Shown here: positions 1 to 9,190 of the stretch, one piece after another | Numbering within the stretch: position 1 is the first letter of the stretch | How the letters are laid out: each line of letters opens with the position of its first letter | Source: Flaviflexus equikiangi | GTDB lineage: Bacteria; Actinomycetota; Actinomycetes; Actinomycetales; Actinomycetaceae | Length of the DNA: 64,000 nucleotides | NCBI RefSeq assembly: GCF_014069875.1 | Contig: NZ_CP059676.1 | Location: 62,001 to 126,000, forward strand | Direction of reading: 5' to 3' | Position numbers and translations under genes: made by a program | The notes under the pieces: model-generated | Seen by the model: the letters and a program-made list of their open reading frames with translations, nothing else | The model's database searches: none | Told to the model about the DNA's origin: nothing

Positions 1-438
1 GAGCACGGACACGATGTAGTCGATGACGACGGGATCATCGTGATCGAGCTCGAGAAGGGAATCGTGCCCCTCGAACACTCGGGGGCTCCCGTCATCGCTT
101 CGTGCCACATGGGAGTCGAGGACGTGGCCGCGGGCCACATGGTTGAAGACGCCGTCGAGAACGATCCCCAACCCCCGCTCGTCTGCGAGGCGGACGAATC
201 GATCGAAGTCGTCGTCCGTTCCCAGGCGCGGATCGAGGGTGAGGTGGTCGAGGGTGTCGTAGCCGTGGGTCGCGGAGGTGAAGACGGGTCCGAGCAGAAG
301 AGTGTCGGCCAGGCTCGCGGCGTGATCGAGCCAGGACTCCAGCCTCCCGAGCCGGTGTTCGCCGGTGCCAGGATCGGTCCAGTCCCTGATAGGGGAGCCT
401 GTAGCGCCCAACGGATAGATGTGCCAAAGAGTATCCAC
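1..438 (-). CDS. GH13 alpha-amylase family protein, N-terminal part (runs off window start)
   Basis: Only the first 146 codons are in the window; the gene continues past base 1. The GTG start at 438 is chosen because a GAGGAAG ribosome-binding stretch lies just upstream and there is no earlier in-frame start after the stop near 530. The protein begins VDTLWHIYPLGATG, typical of the first strand of actinobacterial GH13 enzymes acting on alpha-glucans. About residues 97-106 read GIVLDGVFNH, matching GH13 conserved region I (DxVxNH). The catalytic Asp and Glu of regions II and III would lie outside the window, so substrate and reaction (hydrolase or transglycosylase) cannot be judged. No signal peptide is seen, so a cytoplasmic enzyme is likely. 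It is divergent from the lipoprotein pair, with about 108 bases between. Confidence 0.8.
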   Translation of the reverse strand, partial: MDTLWHIYPLGATGSPIRDWTDPGTGEHRLGRLESWLDHAASLADTLLLGPVFTSATHGYDTLDHLTLDPRLGTDDDFDRFVRLADERGLGIVLDGVFNHVARGHVLDSHVARSDDGSPRVFEGHDSLLELDHDDPVVIDYIVSVL

Positions 439-546
439 CCGACCATCTTCCTCTATCGCCCACCGTGAGCAAAGGCTCTCACCGGCGCGGACTTTCTTGC
501 GGTGACAGGTGGGCCGTGTTCTAGACTGTCACCGGAAGGGGAATGA

Positions 547-1146
547 GTGCGAAGAATCCTAGTGGGCCTTGCCGTTCTTGTCGCGGCCTCACTGACTGCG
601 TGCGGCTCCGTTGCGGGACCGCTGGATCTCGGTACCCTGGATGGTCAGTCGGAGCAGCCGACACCCTCGGTCGTTCCCTCTGATGATGAGACCGGCGAGA
701 GCACGTCTCCCGTTCCCGACCCGGACCAGGACCCTTCCCAGGCCACGGCGATTGATGAGTCGATGACCGTGTCCCTGCCGGACGACTGGCGTTACGCCCC
801 CGAACTGGAAACCCCGTACACGGTGTTCACCTGGTCGAAAGAGGACGGCACTCAGAACCTATCCATGGCGCCGCTTGGGCCTTGGTCACAGATCGAGTCT
901 CCCGAGGAGTACGTGGAGGAGCTGACCGCCAACGGAACGTTGGCAGATGCGACGGCGACCATCGAGGGCGATATTCGGATCGACGGATATGACGGGTTCT
1001 GGATGTCGGTCGAGGGCCCCGGGTACGTGACCAACATCTACTACATCAACGTCAAGGGTGGCATCAAAGAAGTCACCGCGAACGCATACCATTCCCTCGG
1101 TCTTGCAGAGATAGACAGGCTGGTTCACACAATTGATTTCTACTAG
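547..1146 (+). CDS. Putative lipoprotein (first of a tandem pair)
   Basis: This 199-residue protein starts at GTG 547 with a GGAAGGGGAA ribosome-binding stretch just before it. The N-terminus has a positively charged MRR, a short hydrophobic run and a lipobox LTAC at about residues 16-19, so it is probably a lipid-anchored surface protein. Residues 35-75 form a Ser/Pro/Asp/Glu-rich spacer. The C-terminal domain (about 75-199) has alternating aromatic and hydrophobic strands and resembles that of the next gene, so the two look like paralogues. No family was recognised and no function is proposed. Confidence 0.75.
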   Translation: MRRILVGLAVLVAASLTACGSVAGPLDLGTLDGQSEQPTPSVVPSDDETGESTSPVPDPDQDPSQATAIDESMTVSLPDDWRYAPELETPYTVFTWSKEDGTQNLSMAPLGPWSQIESPEEYVEELTANGTLADATATIEGDIRIDGYDGFWMSVEGPGYVTNIYYINVKGGIKEVTANAYHSLGLAEIDRLVHTIDFY

Positions 1147-1666
1147 GTTCGCGGCAACAGTACTGGCAGGCCTGCTCGCACTGTCAGCCTGCGGTGACAC
1201 GTCCGAAACGGACAGCACGGCGACAAGCCGAGCCCTGGGCGCTGTCGAGTCCGAGACGACCACGGTGTCCGAACCCGGCGTGACGGTGACGCGCCCCGCC
1301 GGCTGGTACGAGGTCGAGCCGCAGGACGGATTCGCCTACCAGTACCTGTGGAGCGGCAACGACTGGGACGACGTCCTGGCCCAGTATTTCGAGACCAGCG
1401 ACTACGAGTTCTCGAGCGAGTTCTTCATCGACCTGCTCGATTCGGCTCTCGGAGACACCTCCACCCTCGAAGTCCGAGAAGTCCAGACCGAGTTCGCGGG
1501 ATATCCGGCGATCATCATCGACATCGTCTACACCTCCGGATCGTACACGTCCCTCACCTACGTCAATGTTGACGATCGGCTGTGGGAGTTCACGGTGAAT
1601 TCACAGACACCCGAAGGTCTTCGTCGCGGGGAGAAGATCAACTCCACGGCAATCTTCACCCCGTAG
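1133..1666 (+). CDS. Putative lipoprotein (second of a tandem pair)
   Basis: This 177-residue protein starts at TTG 1133, inside the last codons of the previous gene (14-base overlap), which suggests translational coupling. The lipobox is LSAC at about residues 17-20, after a short hydrophobic signal. The mature domain (about 50-177) has the same plan as its neighbour: a Trp/Tyr-rich first half, a GYPA motif where the neighbour has GYDG, and a Y(I/V)NV strand near the end. The two genes probably arose by duplication. Function is unknown. Its end overlaps the convergent APC permease gene by 11 bases. Confidence 0.72.
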   Translation: MISTRFAATVLAGLLALSACGDTSETDSTATSRALGAVESETTTVSEPGVTVTRPAGWYEVEPQDGFAYQYLWSGNDWDDVLAQYFETSDYEFSSEFFIDLLDSALGDTSTLEVREVQTEFAGYPAIIIDIVYTSGSYTSLTYVNVDDRLWEFTVNSQTPEGLRRGEKINSTAIFTP

Positions 1667-2858
1667 GGCTGGCCCAACCGCGCCTGACCACGGCCCGAAG
1701 GACAAGGCCTACGGCAAGGACGCCGAGGCCGGATCCGATGGCGGACAGCGGCAGAGAGAAGGCCACTGCCACGCAGCCCACCAGTCCGATCCACTGCACC
1801 GCGCGCCTTCGACGTTGGGTGAGCGCACTCAGGTTCGCGACCGCATAGTAGAGCAGCACGCCGAACGATGAGAACCCGATCGCGCCGACGAGCGGAACGA
1901 AGAGTACGAGAGGGATCGTGATGGCCAGGAGAGCAAGGTCGATCCGATAGGGGGAGCGACCCTCGCGAACGGCGCAGAGCACTCGAGGCAGATCGCCCTC
2001 CCTCGCCATGGCGAGCCCCGTCCTGCCGATCCCGGCCGTGACACCCAGGAGCGAACCGGCGCACGCCGCCGACACTCCGACCGTGAGGATGGCATGGACG
2101 GCGGGGCTGGTCGACAGGTCGGCAAGCGGGTGCAGAGAAGACGTCAGGGCGTCGATGCCGAGGAGGGAGACGAGACTGAACGCGACGAGGCTGTAGAGGA
2201 CAAGAACCAGGGCGAGAGCTATGACGATAGCCCGGGGGATCGTCCGCTCCGGCTCCTTGACCTCTTCGCCGAGTGTGGCGATGCGAGCGTAGCCTGCGAA
2301 CGCGAAGAAGAGCAGCCCCGCACCCTGGAGCACTCCGACCGCAGACCCCTCCGCCACTGTCACCTCGACGGGGGACCTCTCATTCCAGCCCGCCGCGAGA
2401 ACCGTCGCAACGGAGGCGAGGGTGATGGTGAGGATAAGAGCGGTGGCGGTCGCGGTGCGGGTGATGCCGGCAAGGTTGATGACGGTCACGGCAACAAGCA
2501 CAAGCACGGCAGCCAACCGGCTGTGATCGGGAGCCGCGTAAGCGCCGAAGGTGAGTGCCATGGCGCCGGCGGATGCTGTCTTCCCGATGAGGAAGCACCA
2601 GCCTGCCGCGAATCCCCACCACGGTCCCAACCGTTCGCGGCCGTACACGTATGTCCCGCCCGATGTCGGGTATTGGGCGGCGAGTTGGGCCGAGGAGGCG
2701 GCGTTACAGATCGCGATTGTCGCGGCGAGAATCAACGACAGGGGGAGCAGGTGTCCGGCCGCGGCGGTTGCGGGGCCGAAGGCGGCGAAAAGACCGGCCC
2801 CGATCATGGAACCCATGCCGATCGTCACGGCTCCGGACAGTCCCAGTTGTCGATGCAT
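1656..2858 (-). CDS. APC superfamily amino acid permease
   Basis: This 400-residue, very hydrophobic protein has about 11-12 predicted membrane segments. The N-terminus carries the APC signature GMGSMIGAGLFAAFGP (about residues 15-30), the unwound first helix that binds amino acid substrates, followed by a second helix and the motif PTSGGTYVYGRERLGP (about 64-80). It would take up or exchange amino acids or amines; the substrate cannot be predicted. At 400 residues it is slightly short for the family (450-500). The gene stands alone on the minus strand, 36 bases downstream of the acyltransferase gene. ATG 2858 precedes the APC motif by the usual distance. Confidence 0.85.
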   Translation of the reverse strand: MHRQLGLSGAVTIGMGSMIGAGLFAAFGPATAAAGHLLPLSLILAATIAICNAASSAQLAAQYPTSGGTYVYGRERLGPWWGFAAGWCFLIGKTASAGAMALTFGAYAAPDHSRLAAVLVLVAVTVINLAGITRTATATALILTITLASVATVLAAGWNERSPVEVTVAEGSAVGVLQGAGLLFFAFAGYARIATLGEEVKEPERTIPRAIVIALALVLVLYSLVAFSLVSLLGIDALTSSLHPLADLSTSPAVHAILTVGVSAACAGSLLGVTAGIGRTGLAMAREGDLPRVLCAVREGRSPYRIDLALLAITIPLVLFVPLVGAIGFSSFGVLLYYAVANLSALTQRRRRAVQWIGLVGCVAVAFSLPLSAIGSGLGVLAVGLVLRAVVRRGWASPTG

Positions 2859-2894
2859 GGGGCTAGTCTGCCGTGTCTGTCCGTTCAGAGCACG

Positions 2895-3944
2895 CTACCG
2901 GCCCGGCCGGGAGGGTCGTGGCCAGGGAAGCTCGAAGAACAGCCATTTCACCGGCGGTATCCAGCGCGCCACATACACCGTGATGGTGGGGATGATCAGG
3001 CCGACGGCGATCATGATGAAGAAGTGGATGATGCTGTCTGGTGCGAACCGCCAACCGACCCACCAGATGTAGCCGAGAAGCAGCGGGTAGTGCATGACGT
3101 AGTAGTAGAGGGAGTATCTGCCGACGAACTCGAGCGGCCTCGTCCACCGCGACGACGTGATGAAGGAGGCGAATCCGAGGACAAGCGCGATGAAGGCGAG
3201 CGGCCCCCAGATGTACTCCAGGCGATACCGGACCGGCGCCGAACCGCTCACGTACAGGAATGTCGGAATGAGCCAGAGGATGAGGAGCGTCAGCGCGACG
3301 GGGGGCTTTCGCACGAATCGAATGATCCTCTCCAGGTGCTGCATCGCGACCGTTCCGAGGAAGAAATAGGTCATGAGGTTCGCGAACCGGAGGTCGGTCG
3401 AACCGATGGCGGTGCCGTCGATCAGCTGGTATGCGCTGTAGGCGAGTCCGAGGACGGCCCCGGTCCAGAGGGGGAGGCGGAGCCAGGCGATCGCCTGCGC
3501 GATGAGGTAATAGAAGAACAGGTTCCGCAGATACCACAGGGGAGTCTGGTTGGGGTTCTCGGGGCGCAGGATGTTCATGGGGATGTCAGACAGCAGGGCC
3601 GCCTCGTGGATCCACAGGACGACGAAGAACATCGCGATCCAGACCGCGTACGGCCACGCCAGCTTCGTGAACTTGCCGGGGAGGAACTTCTTCCAGCCCT
3701 TTGCGATGGAGCGGGGGACGAGCATGCCTGACAGGAACATGAGAAGCGGCATGCGAATGAGGACGAGGATCTTGTTCGATACCAGCATCCATTCGGAGCT
3801 CTGGAACATTGCGCCCGTGCGCCCGATGGCCTCCGCGTGCCCCCAGATGACGGCGATGATGGCGAGTCCGCGCACCAGGTCCATCCAGATCGCACGCGAC
3901 CGCACCGTCTTGCTGGACGTCTCCTGAACTGTTGGCATGAGCAC
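2895..3944 (-). CDS. Acyltransferase family 3 membrane protein
   Basis: This 349-residue integral membrane protein has about 10 hydrophobic segments. The start IWMDLVRGLAIIAVIWGHA (about residues 18-36) matches acyltransferase-3 proteins (OafA/fucose 4-O-acetylase type), including the conserved Arg and the WGH histidine at the end of the first helix. Such proteins move acyl groups onto extracytoplasmic sugars or cell-wall polymers; the acceptor is unknown here. No glycan biosynthesis genes adjoin it. ATG 3944 is the first start and gives a normal family length. Confidence 0.8.
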   Translation of the reverse strand: MLMPTVQETSSKTVRSRAIWMDLVRGLAIIAVIWGHAEAIGRTGAMFQSSEWMLVSNKILVLIRMPLLMFLSGMLVPRSIAKGWKKFLPGKFTKLAWPYAVWIAMFFVVLWIHEAALLSDIPMNILRPENPNQTPLWYLRNLFFYYLIAQAIAWLRLPLWTGAVLGLAYSAYQLIDGTAIGSTDLRFANLMTYFFLGTVAMQHLERIIRFVRKPPVALTLLILWLIPTFLYVSGSAPVRYRLEYIWGPLAFIALVLGFASFITSSRWTRPLEFVGRYSLYYYVMHYPLLLGYIWWVGWRFAPDSIIHFFIMIAVGLIIPTITVYVARWIPPVKWLFFELPWPRPSRPGR

Positions 3945-3998
3945 CAGATTATCAGCGGGATTGCACGGTCCCAGAATACCGAGAGAGGGGTAACAGTC

Positions 3999-4748
3999 CT
4001 ACCGTGACAGTTTCCGCTGGGCCTTCTCGATCTTCATGAGCGTGCTCGGACTGCTCAAGGCCCGAGCGAACTGGATCGCCTCATCATCGAGGATCGTCGA
4101 CATGGAGACCATCCGTGCGCTGCGATCCGCGGGCGGGAGCTGCTTGAGGATCTTCTTGACACCCTTCCGATCCACGCGCTCGATCAGAGCATCAATGAGA
4201 CCATACTCCGCAGCTTTCGTCACCCCGATCGTGTCCGAGGTCTTCATGAGATCATCTGCGATACTGGCGCCGACCTGCCTGCGGAGCAGTTCGTGGGTGC
4301 CGAAGTCGGAGGGAAGGCCCAGCTTCGCGTAGGCGGTGGTGAAGCGAGACCGATGCGTCGCGATCCTGTAGTCGCAGGCGAGGGCGATGCCGAGACCGGC
4401 CCCGGCGCATGCTCCATCGATGAGTGCGATCGTCGTGGCGGGGGAGAACAGAAGGTCCTCGATGACATTCCCGCCCCGGCGGACAACGTCCGCCGCCCCG
4501 TCCACATCGCTCTGCGCCTGCTCGGCCAATGCTGCGACGGTGGAGAGACCCCCGCCGGTCGAGAATCCGCCGTTCTTCCCCGTGATGACAAGAACGCCGG
4601 GGGGAGCGTTTTCGATCTGTGCCGACAGAGCGCCGACCAGCGCCATGTCCAGCGCGTTCTTCGTCGCGGGGTCATCGAGAGTGATCCAGAACTGGTCCTT
4701 GTCCTGGAAGGCGGTCACTCGAGGATCAGAAGCATTCACGTCTTCCAC
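3999..4748 (-). CDS. Enoyl-CoA hydratase/isomerase (crotonase) family protein
   Basis: This protein of about 249 residues has the crotonase fold signature: GFSTGGGLS (about residues 70-78) for the first oxyanion loop and IDGACAGAGLGIALACDYRIA (about 107-127) for the second. ITLDDPATKNALD near the N-terminus also fits. The family acts on acyl-CoA thioesters; whether this member hydrates, isomerises or hydrolyses cannot be told. GTG 4748 was chosen because a longer reading would overlap the upstream peptidase gene by over 70 bases; GTG 4739 is an alternative with a weak GGAAG before it. It probably forms an operon with the peptidase gene 34 bases upstream. Confidence 0.78.
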   Translation of the reverse strand: MEDVNASDPRVTAFQDKDQFWITLDDPATKNALDMALVGALSAQIENAPPGVLVITGKNGGFSTGGGLSTVAALAEQAQSDVDGAADVVRRGGNVIEDLLFSPATTIALIDGACAGAGLGIALACDYRIATHRSRFTTAYAKLGLPSDFGTHELLRRQVGASIADDLMKTSDTIGVTKAAEYGLIDALIERVDRKGVKKILKQLPPADRSARMVSMSTILDDEAIQFARALSSPSTLMKIEKAQRKLSR

Positions 4749-4782
4749 AATAGCGTCAACGAGCAGAGCCCACGAGCACGGA

Positions 4783-5730
4783 TCACCGCAGCGGTTCGAA
4801 TGCGAGGGCGGTGGCGGAGGGAATACCGGGCAGAGAGGCCGCTGCGCGTACGCCATCGATCACGGCCATGCGGACCGCCTCCGCGGCAAGGAAACAGACA
4901 GCATTCAGCGGAGCCTCCACGGAGCCCGTCGAGACAGCGAAGATCGTATCTCCGTCATCCATCGTATGAACCGGTCTGATCGAGCGGGCCAAGCCGTCGT
5001 GGGCCGCAGAGGCCACCTTCGAGGCGTGGGGTTTCGTCAGGGCCGCGTTCGTGGCGACGATGCCGATGGTCGTGTTCGTGAACCCGACGCTCGACCCCAC
5101 ATACGCTTCAGTCGGCAGGAAACCGTGGCCATTATGCGTTCCCGCTATCTTCTCCGCGCCGTCATAGATATCGCCGAGTGCGTTGACGACGACTGCGGCG
5201 GAGACGATGAGGTCCCCGCTGGTGACGGCCGCCTGGCCGAGACCCCCCTTCATGACACCACCGGCAGGCCCCAGATATTTGCCCACCGTCGCGCCAGTCC
5301 CTGCCCCCACGTTCCCCCGCGACCTATCGTCGGAGGCGGAGAGGGTGGCCTGCCTGCCAAGCTCGGGAGTGGGATAGGCGCCGCCGCTGAGCGGCAGGTC
5401 GAAGATCACGGCCGCCGGAACGATCGGAACAATTCCCATCCCCGTATCCAAGCCCCGGCCCTGCTCCGCCAGGGTAGACATGACACCATCGACGGCTGCG
5501 AGGCCGAAGGCGGAACCGCCGGTCAGAACGATCGCCGTCACCTGTTGGACGGCGGCAGTCGGATCGAGGAGGTCCGTCTCTCGCGTTCCGGGAGCAGACC
5601 CGCGTACGTCGACACCGGCAACACCTCCCGTGTCGATGATCGCGACGGTCACGCCCGTGCCCGCCCCGCTCGCATGCCCCATTCGCACACCACCAGCATC
5701 CACCAGTGCGCCATTCTTCACGATCTCCAT
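4783..5730 (-). CDS. P1 family peptidase (DmpA/S58-like)
   Basis: This 315-residue protein belongs to the P1/DmpA-like family of N-terminal-nucleophile aminopeptidases. Visible hallmarks are VRMGHA near residue 15, VLTGGSAFGL (about 68-77) and the later repeated Gly-rich strands including GTGATVGKYLG. Family members such as DmpA cleave themselves before an internal Ser to create an alpha and a beta chain; the likely site lies in the C-terminal half, but I did not fix it. Substrate is unknown (D-aminopeptidase, beta-aminopeptidase or amidase activities occur). There is no signal peptide. It precedes the crotonase-family gene in the same direction. Confidence 0.82.
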   Translation of the reverse strand: MEIVKNGALVDAGGVRMGHASGAGTGVTVAIIDTGGVAGVDVRGSAPGTRETDLLDPTAAVQQVTAIVLTGGSAFGLAAVDGVMSTLAEQGRGLDTGMGIVPIVPAAVIFDLPLSGGAYPTPELGRQATLSASDDRSRGNVGAGTGATVGKYLGPAGGVMKGGLGQAAVTSGDLIVSAAVVVNALGDIYDGAEKIAGTHNGHGFLPTEAYVGSSVGFTNTTIGIVATNAALTKPHASKVASAAHDGLARSIRPVHTMDDGDTIFAVSTGSVEAPLNAVCFLAAEAVRMAVIDGVRAAASLPGIPSATALAFEPLR

Positions 5731-5791
5731 GCGCCGACACTACCCGCGCGGGAACGAAAGAGCGACTACCGTGGGTGGGGTGAGGTTGGAT

Positions 5792-8179
5792 ATGCCGGAA
5801 CATCCGGTCAGTGCCGTTCTCCCCGCTCTCGGGGAGGCCATTGTCGGCCACGGCGCGGCCGTGCTGTCGGCGCCCCCGGGCACAGGCAAGACCACTCTCG
5901 TCCCGCCCTACCTGGCGGAGCTGGTGACAGGCAGGATTCTGGTCTCCCAGCCGAGGAGGATGGCGGCACGTGCCGGTGCGCGGCGCCTCGCGTCCCTCGT
6001 GGGTGAACCTGTCGGACAGTCAGTCGGGTATTCGGTGAGGGGAGATACGCGGCGGTCCCGCCAGACGCGAGTCGAGTTCGTGACCGCCGGTGTCCTGCTG
6101 CGCCGGATCCTGTCCGAACCCGACCTGCCGGGAGTGGCTGCTGTCGTCCTCGACGAAGTGCACGAAAGGCACGTGGACTCAGACCTGGCGGCGGCCCTCC
6201 TCCTCGACATCCGAGACCTGACAGGGCTGAAGCTTGTCGCCATGTCGGCCACGGTGGCGGCAGACGCATGGGCGGGGCTCATGGACGCCCCCATCATCAC
6301 CGCGCACGCCCGGACCCATCCTGTCGATATCCACTATCGGCCCGGACCCCAGCCGCTCGGCACACACGGGGTGGAACGAGACTTCCTCGCGCACGTTGCG
6401 CACGAGACCCGGCTGGCGGCCGACGAGAACTCCGGAAGCGTCCTCGTGTTCCTTCCCGGCCGGCGAGAGATCGAGAGAGTCGCCAGCCAGCTCGATCATC
6501 CCGGCGTCCGCGTCCTCCACGGCTCCATTCCCGCACGTCTTCAGGACAGCATCCTCACGGGCAGTGACGAGCAGCAGATCGTTCTTGCCACATCGATCGC
6601 GGAATCGTCCCTCACAGTGCCGGGGGTGGCGCATGTCGTCGACTCGGGCCTGTCACGAGAACCGAGGACCGCCTACGACTCCGGCATCTCCCGCCTCGTC
6701 ACCGTCTTCGAATCGAAGGCGGGGGCCGCGCAGCGGGCCGGACGAGCAGGCCGTCTCGGCCCCGGCCAGGTGCGCCTCCTCATGAGCAAGACGAGCTGGT
6801 CAAGGCTAGCGGACTACCCGCAGCCAGAGATCCGCACGGCAGACCTCACGGAGTTCCTCCTCTCGGCGCACCGGTGGGGGAATGTCGAGGATCTGCGGCT
6901 GCTCGACGAGCCTCCTGCCGCGGGGCTCAGCTCCGCGCGGAGGATCCTCCTTGCGCTGGAGGCGATCGACCAGAACGGCATCACCCCCGTGGGAGAGCGG
7001 ATCTCTCGCATGCCGGCACACCCGCGGACGGCGGCCGCGCTCCTGCGCCTCTACGCCTCGGTGGGCACGAGAAGGACGGCAGAGATCGTTGCCCTACTCG
7101 ACGAGGACCATCAGGTTCCAGGGGCCGATCTTGCTGCGGCCTGGCGGGACATGATCCGTCATCCCACAGCCTCGTGGAAACAATCGGCCGCCCGTCTCGC
7201 CGGGCTCGTCCCCGATGTTCGCGGCGATTCGATGACAGCAGATGAAGCGCTGGCCGCGGTCGTCTCGCACGCCTACCCGGACCGTCTCGCAATGCGTCGA
7301 GCGGGCAGATATGTGACCGCGTCGGGAACGGGAGCGATACTCCCGCACGGATCCCCTCTGACAGGATCCGAATGGTTGGCGGTTGCCGACATGACGGACA
7401 CGGGGCGTGCGGATGCGATGATCCGCAGTGCCGTCCCCATCGACCCGGCGGTGGCGAAGCAGACCGGCGGCAGGGACGAAACGCGACATGAACTGGCCGA
7501 TGGCAGGGTTCGAGCCTGGCAGGTGCGGAGCATCGGCGTGATCGAGCTTCACCGGACGCCCACACGAGTCGACAAGAGCATTGCACGGGAGACGATCAGG
7601 CAGGCTCTGGCGCAAACCCCGAGCATCCTCACATGGTCGCAGAGCGCAGTCGATCTGAGGGAGCGTCTCGCCTTCCTGCACAGAATCCTCGGGGAGCCCT
7701 GGCCGGATATGGGGGACGAAGCGTTGGCGGATAGGGCCGAGGAATGGCTCGGCCCCGAACTCGACAGGTGGAGCGATGGTGGCATCATTCGGGCCGACCT
7801 GGCCGAATGTGTGCGCCGGCTCCTGCCGTGGCCGGAGGCGCTCCGCCTTGACGACCTGGCACCCGCCCGCATCGAATCACCCGCGGGTGGCACCGTGAGA
7901 GTCCGCTACGACAGGGAGACGCCGTACGCGGCGATGAAGCTCCAGGAATGCTTCGGCTGGCAGGAATCACCATCCGTGGCGGGCGGGGTGAGGCTCCAGA
8001 TCCACCTGCTATCACCGGCGGGGCGTCCGCTCGCGGTGACAGACGACCTGGCATCGTTCTGGCGCGGCGCCTATGCTCACGTCAGGGCAGAGAACCGGGG
8101 CCGCTACCCGAAACACCCGTGGCCGGAGGACCCGTTGACGGCAGTTCCGACACGACGAACGAAAAGGACAAGCCCATGA
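5792..8179 (+). CDS. hrpB: ATP-dependent RNA helicase HrpB
   Basis: This protein of about 795 residues is a DEAH-box helicase of the HrpB family. It shows Walker A SAPPGTGKTTLV (about residues 29-40), motif Ia SQPRRMAAR, motif II as DEVH, motif III SATV, and motif VI QRAGRAGRLGPG, followed by the HrpB-type C-terminal region with the terminal HPWPEDPL element. The family is RNA-linked but its role is poorly defined in actinobacteria. ATG 5792 is chosen because GTGAGG lies 6-7 bases before it; GTG 5780 would add four residues. Reading further upstream would run into the antisense peptidase gene. Its TGA overlaps the next gene's ATG (ATGA). Confidence 0.9.
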   Translation: MPEHPVSAVLPALGEAIVGHGAAVLSAPPGTGKTTLVPPYLAELVTGRILVSQPRRMAARAGARRLASLVGEPVGQSVGYSVRGDTRRSRQTRVEFVTAGVLLRRILSEPDLPGVAAVVLDEVHERHVDSDLAAALLLDIRDLTGLKLVAMSATVAADAWAGLMDAPIITAHARTHPVDIHYRPGPQPLGTHGVERDFLAHVAHETRLAADENSGSVLVFLPGRREIERVASQLDHPGVRVLHGSIPARLQDSILTGSDEQQIVLATSIAESSLTVPGVAHVVDSGLSREPRTAYDSGISRLVTVFESKAGAAQRAGRAGRLGPGQVRLLMSKTSWSRLADYPQPEIRTADLTEFLLSAHRWGNVEDLRLLDEPPAAGLSSARRILLALEAIDQNGITPVGERISRMPAHPRTAAALLRLYASVGTRRTAEIVALLDEDHQVPGADLAAAWRDMIRHPTASWKQSAARLAGLVPDVRGDSMTADEALAAVVSHAYPDRLAMRRAGRYVTASGTGAILPHGSPLTGSEWLAVADMTDTGRADAMIRSAVPIDPAVAKQTGGRDETRHELADGRVRAWQVRSIGVIELHRTPTRVDKSIARETIRQALAQTPSILTWSQSAVDLRERLAFLHRILGEPWPDMGDEALADRAEEWLGPELDRWSDGGIIRADLAECVRRLLPWPEALRLDDLAPARIESPAGGTVRVRYDRETPYAAMKLQECFGWQESPSVAGGVRLQIHLLSPAGRPLAVTDDLASFWRGAYAHVRAENRGRYPKHPWPEDPLTAVPTRRTKRTSP

Positions 8180-9159
8180 GTCAGCTCAAGGCTTTGAAGA
8201 GACAAGCCGCCGATGCTGTGCGGGAGATGAGGGACTGGCTGGTGCGAGACGGCCACGCGCCCTCCGAGGTGGAGGTCCTCGGCCGCATCGACGGCCCCGG
8301 CGTCACCTTCTTCGTCATGAGGTTCCGTCTCGACGGGGACTGGCTGTTGGGTGTGGCAGGAGGCTACGTGGCGGACACGCTCACTGTCACCGGGCACACT
8401 CTCACAGCCTACGAGCCCGTCACGGACAATGTCGGAGAGGACGCGACAGCCCTGATCACCGCGATGGATCGCGCTCTGACAGCGGGGTCCGTTGCCGATG
8501 GCAGGACGGTGTCCGAGCGGCTCACGGCAACACTCCTCGTGCACGAGAGGGTGGACGTGTCTCGTCTGCAGGGGATGCTCGGCGGCGACATCATCGACGG
8601 CGCACTGGTGCTCGGCACGTCGACGCTGCGGCCGGGACCGGCCCAGGATGTCACAGACGCAGCTGAACGGGCCTACCTTTGGCCCCAGGCCGTCTCGCAG
8701 ACGAAAACCCATACGGCAAGCATCATCATCGACACGGCGGGCGGCGAGGAGAGGGCCCGAATCCACACTCGTCTTGTCGCTTCCCTCCTCGACGAGAATG
8801 TCGCGGCGGTGGCCGCGAACGGCACCGTCTATGAACCGGCCTTCTATCGGCAAGTTGTTGACACGACCCCCGAGGACTCACCGGCAGTCCTTGTTCTCGT
8901 CCATCTCGGCATCGCGACCCGGCGCGGGCGGCTCTATGGCTTCACGGAAGGATTGGCGGACGTGGGGAAGGACGAGTTCCTCCTCTCAGGGTCGAGCCCC
9001 GAGGAGCTGCAGGGGGTTCTCCTCGAACTCGCCTCTCACGTTCTTCTGACAGGAGCCGTGATCCCCGATGATACCGAGCTCACTCTTTCGACGGGAGCGA
9101 AGATTCACCTGTCGCGGCAGGGCGAGGGAGCGGAAGCAGTCCTCGCCGGCAGGCTCTGA
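8176..9159 (+). CDS. DUF4261 domain-containing protein
   Basis: This 327-residue soluble protein has no signal or membrane segment. The second half (about residues 180-325) resembles DUF4261: a strand with SIII, a GTVYEPAFYRQ segment, a VLVHLGI strand, FTEGLADVGKDEFLL and a final TGAVIPDDTEL segment. That assignment is from memory of the family and is moderately secure. The first half (VFFVM-like strands after a charged helix) was not recognised. The gene starts inside the hrpB stop (ATGA overlap at 8176-8179), so the two are translationally coupled. Function is unknown. Confidence 0.72.
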   Translation: MSQLKALKRQAADAVREMRDWLVRDGHAPSEVEVLGRIDGPGVTFFVMRFRLDGDWLLGVAGGYVADTLTVTGHTLTAYEPVTDNVGEDATALITAMDRALTAGSVADGRTVSERLTATLLVHERVDVSRLQGMLGGDIIDGALVLGTSTLRPGPAQDVTDAAERAYLWPQAVSQTKTHTASIIIDTAGGEERARIHTRLVASLLDENVAAVAANGTVYEPAFYRQVVDTTPEDSPAVLVLVHLGIATRRGRLYGFTEGLADVGKDEFLLSGSSPEELQGVLLELASHVLLTGAVIPDDTELTLSTGAKIHLSRQGEGAEAVLAGRL

Positions 9160-9190
9160 CCCGCAGGGTCAACTGGTCGATCCGGACGCA

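Noticed and set aside
2094-3731. 545-residue plus-strand reading frame rich in Asp, Arg and Glu
   Set aside because: It is antisense to the APC permease and acyltransferase genes, which have clear family motifs. Its biased composition is typical of an antisense shadow.
4387-6006. 539-residue plus-strand reading frame
   Set aside because: It lies antisense to the crotonase and P1 peptidase genes and into hrpB in another frame; no recognisable motif.
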